Shown piece after piece: positions 52,349-61,300 of a stretch of 64,000 nt of DNA (its first letter is position 1; each line of letters starts with the position of its first letter). Position numbers and translations under genes: made by a program. A model generated the notes under the pieces. The model saw only the letters and a program-made list of their open reading frames with translations, was not told the DNA's origin and did not search any database. The stretch spans positions 1 through 64,000 of the forward strand of contig NZ_NCXM01000022.1 in the NCBI RefSeq assembly GCF_002104765.1, in the 5' to 3' direction. This DNA is from Mycolicibacterium vulneris. Lineage in GTDB: Bacteria; Actinomycetota; Actinomycetes; Mycobacteriales; Mycobacteriaceae.

Positions 52349-55300
52349 ATGTCAACCGCCGAAGGTCTCATCGAGCCCGCATCCGGTTTTGCGATCGTCG
52401 GATACGCGGCGCGCTTTCCCGGCGCCTCGGACACCGACGAATTCTGGCAGCTGCTGCGGGATGGTCGGGATGCGATATCGGAGGTGCCCCAGGACCGTTG
52501 GGACGCCGATGAATTCTTCGACCCGGATCCCGATGCGCCCGGGAAGGTTGTGACCCGTCGGGCGGGTTTCGTCGATGACGTAACGGGTTTCGACGCGCCG
52601 TTTTTCGGCATGTCGGCGCGCGAGGTCAGGTTGATGGACCCGCAGCATCGGATCTTGCTGGAGACGGCGTGGCGGGCGGTGGAACATTCGGGCACCGCGC
52701 CAACGGCGTTGGCGAACACCAACACTGGTGTGTTCGTCGGGATGTCCACCCATGACTACCTTGGAATGGCTTCCGACGAGCTGACTTACGCCGAGATCGA
52801 GGCCTACATGGCGATCGGGACGTCGTCTGCCGCGGCAGCGGGCCGGATCAGCTATCGGTTGGGACTGCAGGGTCCGGCGGTCGCCGTCGACACGGCCTGC
52901 AGCTCGTCGTTGGTGGCGATCCATCAGGCATGCCAAGCGCTGCGCTTGGGGGAATGCGACCTTGCGCTGGCCGGCGGCGCAAATGTCCTGCTCACCCCCG
53001 CGACCATGATCACCTTCTCCCACGCGCACATGCTCGCGCCCGACGGCCGGTGCAAAACTTTCGATGCCGCCGCGGATGGCTACGTGCGTGGCGAAGGTTG
53101 TGGCGTCATTGTCGTGAAGCGGCTTGAAGACGCGATCCGTGACGGTGACCGGATTCGGGCCGTGATCCGGGGCAGCGCAATCAACCAGGACGGCGCATCG
53201 GGCGGTTTGACCGTGCCGAACGGCATTGCCCAGCAACGCGTTATCGCCGAGGCGCTGCAGCGCGCCGGCATCGCACCCGGGGACGTCGGATACCTGGAGG
53301 CACATGGGACCGGGACGTCGCTGGGTGATCCGATCGAGGCCCAGGCCGCGGGCGCGGTGCTCGGCGCCGGGCGCGAGGCAAGCCGGCCGCTGTTGATCGG
53401 CTCGGTGAAGACCAACATCGGGCACCTGGAAGCGGCCGCAGGGATCGCGGGCGTCATCAAGGTCATTCTCTCGCTCGAACACGGATTACTGCCGCAGCAC
53501 CTACACTTTCGCAATCCGTCTCCACACATTCCGTGGGACCGCCTTCCGGTGCAGGTCGTCCAAGAAGCGACTGCCTGGGAACGGAACGGTCGGCCGCGTA
53601 TCGCGGGAGTCAGTTCGTTCGGGTTCGCCGGGACCAACGCGCACGTCATCCTCGAGGAAGCGCCCGAGGAACTGGTTCAGATTGCTGCAACCCCGATTTC
53701 CGCCGACCCGGCCGAAGACCGACGGTTCAGCATCCTTCCGCTGTCGGCGCGGACACCCGCCGCGCTCGTGCAGATCGCCGATCGATACCGAAGTTGGTTG
53801 AGCGCGAACCCCGAAGCCACCCTTGCCGATTTGCGCTTTACCACCGGGGTGGGGCGAGCGCACTTGGAGCACCGGGCAGCGTTGGTGGTGAATTCGAGAG
53901 AATCTGCCAGTGAGTTGCTCGGCGCGCTCGCCGACGACCGCCCGGCACCCGGTTTGATTCGGGGTGTATCCGATGACACACCGAAGACTGCGTGGCTGTT
54001 CACCGGTCAAGGCAGCCAGTACGCCGGCATGGCCAGGGAGCTGTTCGACACCGAGCCGGTGTTCGCGGAGACACTGACCCGCTGCGCTGCAGTTGTTGCC
54101 GACGTTCTCGAAAAGCCTTTGCTGGAAGTAATTTTCGATGTGGATGGTCCAGACAGCGAAGAGACGTTGTGTCAGACCACCTTTGCCCAGCCCGCGTTGT
54201 TCGCGGTGGAGATGGGCCTGGCCCGCCTCTGGCAGTCGTGGGGCTTCGAACCCGACGTGGTGCTGGGCCACAGCGTCGGCCAGTATTCGGCGGCCTGCGT
54301 CGCGGGTGTGTTCAGCCTCGAGGACGGCGCGCTGCTGATGGCCGAGCGCGGCCGTCTTTTCGGCAGTTTGCCTGCGGGTGGTCGGATGGTCGCGGTGTTC
54401 ACCACCGTCGAGCGCGTCGAGGCCCTGACTGACGAGCTCCCGAGCCTGTCGGTCGCCGCCTACAACGGCGCTAACACCGTATTGTCTGGGCCCGCGCAGG
54501 ATCTCGAGCAGGCGGTGGCCAGGTTGACCGCCGACGGTGTCCGGTGTGACTGGCTGGACACCAGCCATGCGTTCCACTCGTCGCTGCTGGATCCGATCCT
54601 CGACGAGTTCGAGTCGTACGCGAACCGGTTCAATTTCAGCTCGCCACAACGGCTTCTGGTGTGCAACCGTACCGGTGCCGCGCTCGGCAGAAGCGTGAAA
54701 TTAGACGGCTCCTATTGGCGTCGCCACGCCCGCCAACCAGTCGAATTCGCCAAGAGCGTACGGACTCTTGCCGACCTGAATTGCAAAGTGTTGTTGGAGG
54801 TGGGCCCGCAACCGGTTCTCACCGCCGCAGCCCTGCGCGCATGGCCTGACCCGGCCACTGCACCGCGGGCGATCGCGTCCATGCGTCGAAACACCGCCGA
54901 CCATCGCCAGATCACCGAAGCCCTTGCCGATGCCTACGTTCTGGGCCACTTGCCCAAATTCGGTGCTGTGCGGCAGGAACCAGCGCGAAAGCTCGACCTG
55001 CCGACCTACCCGTTCCAGCATCGCCAGTACTGGTTCCGCGACAAGCGGGTCCGGCCCACTGCCCGCCAGACCGCCTTCTCGCGTACCGACGCCGTCCGCC
55101 TTCTCGAGGACGACCGGATCGCGGAGCTCGCAGCGCTACTCGATGGTGCGAGCGGTGATCAAAACACCCTAAATGTTCTGACAAAGCTTGCCGCGCAACA
55201 CAATCAACAGCGTAAGGGCCAGTCCATCTCGGACGATCGTTACGAAATTCGCTGGGAGAAGTCCACGGCGCCGCTTTCCGACGCGGAAGCCGGCGAGGGA

Positions 55301-58300
55301 TCCACCTGGCTTGTCGTCGGCGATGACGATGTCGTCCAGCCTTTGGTCGACACGCTCACCGCGCGCGGGCAGCAGTCTCGGATTCTGGCGTTGCCCGCGA
55401 CCGACGCGGACGAGGAACGGCTCGAGATCGTATTGCGCGCTGCGGCGGCACACGATGCGCCGCTACGCATCGTGCATGCCGCGGCCCTGGATTCCGGCAC
55501 CGCACCATCGATGCGGTCGCTGCTGCGGATGCAACACCGGGTACTGGCCGGAACGCGGCGACTCTTCCGTGCCGCGGCCGCCGCCGAACTGCGCCAACCC
55601 ATTTGGATGGTCACCCGTGGCGCGCAACGAGTCGTCGACGCCGACACCGTATTCCCGGATCAGAGTTGCCTATGGGGATTCGGTCGCGCCGCCTCGCTGG
55701 AGCATCCGCAATTGTGGGGCGGGCTGGCGGACCTCGCTGAAGGTAATGACGACGAATGGTCGCGGTTGATCAAGGTGGCGGCGACATCGCGCGACTCGGC
55801 GGTCAGCGAAGACCAGATCGCGCTGCGTGGTCATGACGTCTATGTTCCCCGGCTGGTCCGGCGAATCGGGCAGCCTGCCGCAGCACCACTGACATTGCGT
55901 GGTGATGCAACGTATTTGGTGACCGGTGGCCTTGGTTCGGTCGGACTGGAAATCGCCGGGTACCTGGCAGCACACGGCGCCCGGCACCTGGTGCTGACCG
56001 GCCGGCGCTCGCCCAGCGAGACCGCCCAACAGCGCATCGATGCCCTGCGCGAACAGCACGGATGCGAGGTTCGGGTTGTCACCGCCGATGTGGCCGACGC
56101 CCACGACGTCGCGCGCCTGTTAGGCACGGTGCGGGCCGAACTGCCGCCGGTGGCAGGCATCGTCCATGCGGCGGGCGAGATCGGTACCACTCCGCTGCGC
56201 GCCCTGGACGACGCTGAGGTAGATCGAGTGTTCGCTGGGAAGGTCTGGGGGGCTTGGCATTTGAGCGAGGCAGCCGCCGACCTGCAGCTGGACTTCTTCC
56301 TCAGCACTTCTTCGATCGCTTCGGTGTGGGGCGGACTCGGCCAGACGGCCTACGGCGCGGCCAACGCCTTCCTCGACGGGTTGGCCTGGCGGCTGCGCGA
56401 GCAGGGCGTGGCTGGGATCAGCGTCAACTTCGGTCCCTGGTCGGCGGGTATGGCCGACGAGGAGGCCCGGGCGCGACTGGCTGAACGCGGGGTCCGGACA
56501 TTGTCACCTGCCGATGCGCTGGCGGGCATGGCCGATGTCATCGCGGCTTCTGCTGCGCAGGGCGTTGCACAAGGGGTCGTGGCCCGGATCGACTGGTCCC
56601 GTTTCCTGCCGCTGTACCAGCAGGCTGGCAAGCGGTCGTTGCTGGCGGAGTTGGCGGGTGAAGTTCCCGATTTCGTCTCCGCGCCAACGGCATCCGGTAG
56701 GACGCAGCTGGTCGAGCAGCTCACTACCGCTCCGGTGCAGCAGCGCAAGAAACTCGTGACGGACTACCTGCGTGACGCAGTAGCGGAGGTGACCCGAGTC
56801 GATGCCGCGGAGATCCGCGCGGACGCCGGATTCTTCGATCTGGGCATGGATTCGCTGATGGCCGTCGAACTGCGGCGCCGCATGGAGCAAGGGGTGGGCA
56901 AGGAGTTGCCGGCGACCCTGGCGATGGACTACCCACGCCTGTCCGACGTGGCGGACTACCTGCTCGGCGACGTGCTCGGGCTCAGCCAGCAGGCATCCGC
57001 CGATCCGCGGCCGCGGCCGGCGTCGGTAGCGACGACGCGCACGGATGAGCCGATCGCGATCGTCGCAGTGGCGTGCCGCTTCCCCGGCGCACCCGATCCC
57101 GAAGCTTTCTGGGAAGTGTTGTCCGGCGGCGTCGATGCGATCCGGGAAGTCCCGGATGACCGATACGACATCGACGAGTTCTACGATCCGGATCCCGACA
57201 CTCCGGGCAAGATCTACAGCCGCTTCGGTGGATTCCTCGACGGAATAGACGGTTTCGATCCGGAATTCTTCGGTATCTCCCCGCGCGAGGCTGTCTGGAT
57301 CGATCCGCAGCAACGGCTGATGCTGGAAACTGCGTGGGAGGGCTTGGAACGAGCCGGGTATTCGCCGGGCGATTTGCGCGGCAGCCGAAGCGGGATCTTC
57401 GTGGGGGTCGGCTCCAACGAGTATTCGCATCTGCTGTCCGCCGACTCGGTCGAGAAGATCGAGCCCCACTTCATCACGGGCAACGCGCTCAATGCGATTT
57501 CGGGCCGGGTTGCCTTCGTGCTCGGGCTGGAAGGGCCGGCGGTGGCGGTCGACACCGCGTGCAGTTCGTCGTTGGTGGCCGTTCATCAGGCCTGCCAGGC
57601 ATTGCACTCCGGTGACTGCGATCTGGCGTTGGCCGGTGGCGTGAACGTCTTGCTGAGTCCGGTGTCCACCATCGCCGCGTCGCGCGCCAGGATGTTGTCC
57701 CCCGTCGGGCGATGCAAGACCTTCGACGCCTCCGCGGACGGCTATGTGCGCAGCGAAGGCTGCGGGATCCTGGTGCTCAAAAGGATGAGCGATGCGGTGC
57801 GTGACGGCGACCGGGTTTGCGCGGTCATTCCGGGCAGCGCGATCAATCAAGACGGCGCTTCCAGTGGTTTGACGGTGCCCAACGGTGGTGCCCAGCAACG
57901 ACTTATCTCCGCGGCGCTGGCTCGCGCCGGTCTCGCCGGCGGGGATGTCGACTACCTCGAGGCGCACGGAACGGGCACCGCGCTGGGTGATCCGATCGAG
58001 GTGCAGGCAGCCGGGGCCGCCTATGGGGCCACTCGTGAGGTGGACCGGCCGTTGCTGATCGGGTCGGTGAAGACCAACATCGGCCACCTCGAGTCGGCGT
58101 CAGGGATCGCCGGTCTGATCAAAGTCGTGTTATCGCTGCAGCACGAAGTGCTGCCGCAGAGCCTGCACTTCGAGACACCATCGCCACATATCCCGTGGGA
58201 CTCGTTGCCGGTGCGGGTCGTGGACAAAGCGATCCCGTGGCAGGCCAACGGCAGACCGCGACGTGCCGGCATAAGTTCCTTCGGGTTCACCGGAACGAAC

Positions 58301-61300
58301 GCACACGTGCTCATCGAGGAGGCGCCTCCGTCGTCGGCGACCGGCGACGAATACACCACAGGCGACCTCGCGGCGGCATCGGAGACGAACGCTCATGATG
58401 AGCCGGCCGACGTGCTGCCGCTGTCCGCGCGGTCACCGCAGGCCCTGGTGGCACTGGCGCGGCGCTACGAGGAATGGTTGAACACCCACCCGAAGGCCGA
58501 CATCGCCGATGTGTGCTTCACGGCCGGGGCGGGGCGTTCGCATTTCGAACATCGGGCCGCGGTGGTCGTGGACTCGGTTCAGAGCGCACGCGAGGCGCTG
58601 GCCGACTTGGCCGAGAACCGGATGCGGCCGGGAGTGGTGCGCGCCGAGTGCACGGACCGGCCCACGACGGCATGGTTGTTCACCGGGCAGGGCAGCCAGT
58701 ACCCGGGGATGGCGCGCGAATTGTTCTACGCCGAACCGGTTTTCGCGGATACTGTGACACGCTGCGCGGACGCGGTCAACGCGATGCTGCCGCGTCCATT
58801 GCTGGAGGTGATCTTCGCGACCGACCGGGAAACCGGAGGCGAAGCCGGAAAAACGCTGCGACACACCTCCTTTGCGCAGCCCGCGCTGTTCGCCGTCGAG
58901 ATGGGCCTGGCCCGGCTGTGGCAGTCGCGTGGCGTCGAGCCCGACGTGGTGCTGGGACACAGCGTGGGCCAGTACGCGGCGGCGTGTGTGGCCGGGGTTT
59001 TCAGCCTCGAGGAGGGAGCACGGCTGATGGCCGAGCGGGGCCGGCTGTTCGGCAGCCTGCCCGATGGTGGGCGAATGGTAGCGGTGTTCGCCGACGCCAA
59101 ATACGTCGAGGAGATCGCCAGCGACTTCCCCCGGGTGTCGGTCGCCGCCTACAACGGCCCCAACACGGTGCTGTCGGGTCCCGGCGCGGATCTGGAACAG
59201 ATCGTCGCCCGCGGCGGCAGTGACGGGATCCGCTGCAGCTGGCTGGAAACCAGCCACGCCTTCCACTCCGAACTGCTGGAGCCGGTGCTCGGTGAATTCG
59301 AATCGTTCGCAGCGCGTTTGGATTTCGCTGTGCCGACGCTGCCGCTGGTCTGCAACCGCACCGGCGCCGTGCTCACCACCGAAACCCCACTGGACGCCCA
59401 ATATTGGCGGCGGCATTCCCGCCAGCCGGTGCAGTTCGCCGAAAGCGTACGGACCGCGGCGGCGCTGGGGTGCTCGGTGTTGATGGAGATCGGTCCGCAA
59501 CCGGTGCTGACCGGGGCCGCGGTGCAGGTCTGGCCGGAACATCTGACCGCGCCGCGCGCGATCGTCTCCCTGCGCAAGGGCGTCAGCGACCGGCGACAAA
59601 TCGCCGAGGCGCTGGCCGCGGCGTACGTCAGCGGTCATCGGCCCGACTTCGCTGCGCCGCACCGTCCGCCTCGCCGCAGGCTCGAACTTCCCACCTATCC
59701 GTTCCAGCACCGGCGCTTCTGGCCCAAGGCCTCCGGCATCGCCGGCATCGATGGTCAGGGTGCTGCGGCATCCGGGTTGCTGGGCAGTGCAAAAGAGCTC
59801 GCCTCCGGCGACTGCGTCTACACCAGCCGGTTGTCGGTCAAGTCGCAGCCGTGGCTCGCCGATCACGTCATCTATGGCACTGTCGTCGTCCCGGGGGCAA
59901 CGTACGCGGCGATGGCCCTGGCCGCCGTCGGGCCGCCGGGGCGGGTGCAAAACGTCTACTTCTATGAGCCGATCATCTTGCCCGAGAAGGCTTCTCGCGA
60001 AGTGCAGCTGAGCCTGCATCCGCTGGAGGAGGGCGAGGGCTGGAGCTTCCGGGTGGACAGCCGCCCTTACGGCGTCCCGGATGCCGAATGGTCGTTGAAC
60101 GCCGACGGCACCATCGTCGCCGGTGTCGAAGACGAGCCTGCCACTGATCCGGCGGACTCCATCGACGCAGCGATCGAGCGGCTGGAGCGCAGTCGTCCCC
60201 AGCTGCTGTTCGAGAGCTTCGCCGAAAGCGAGCTGGAATGGGGGACCACCTGGTCGACGTCACTCAAATCGCTGTGGTTCGGCGAGGGTGAGGCGATCGG
60301 CGATGTCACCGTCGGCGAGGAACTCGCCGAGCACCTCGGAACCGAGCCGATGCATCCGGTGCTGCTCGATCTGTGCACCGGCGTCGTCTTCCCGGCGTTC
60401 CCGGCCCTGCTCGCGGCCGAACAGGGGATCAACGATCTCTTGCTGCCGTTGCGGTACGGGCAGGTCTCACTCCGGGAGAAGATGCCACGACGGTTCTATT
60501 GCCGCGGGAAGTGGCGTGCCAGCGCCCTCGACAGCGAAACCCAGGTCTTCGACATCGATTTCGTCGATCGGGATGGTCGCCACCTCGGCGGGATCCGCGA
60601 GTTCACGGTCAAGCGCGCACCCCGGGAGGCGCTGTTGCGTGGACTCGGCGGCGATGCCACCCGGCTGCTGTATACCCTCGGCTGGCACGAGGTGCCGCCT
60701 CAACTGCCGAGCGGTGGTGCCGAGGGCGCCGGAAACGCGAACGGCACCTGGCTGGTTGCCGGGTTGGACGAACTGGCGGCCGATTTGCCCGGCTGCGTCT
60801 CCGTTGACCGGAACACGGATCCGGAGTCGTTGGGGCAGCTGTTGGCACAGGCGCGAGAGCGCGACGTGCCGTTCGCCGGCATCGTCTGGCGCGCCTCCGG
60901 GCCGAGTGCAGAAGAATCGAGCGCTGATTCCGCGCGGCGACTGGAGACCGACATCGCCCATCTGCTCAGTGTGGTGCACACCTTGCAGACCGATGAGTCG
61001 GCCAAACTTCCCGATGGGCTGTGGATCATCACCGAACGGGCCGTGGCGACAGAATCCGGCGAAGCCGTCGATCCGGTGCAGGCGGCGCTGTGGGGCCTCG
61101 GGCGCACCATCATCAACGAGGAACCGGCCCTGCGTTGCAGGCTCGTCGATTGCGACGGCTCGCAACAGGCTGTGCAGTCGCTGGCCGGCCTTCTCAGGGG
61201 GACGCTCGACGAACCCGAACTCGCACTGCGGCAAGGAAAGTTGTTGGCCTCCCGGTTACTGCCATGGGCGCGCAGCGGTCATCTCGCGGTACCGCGTGGA

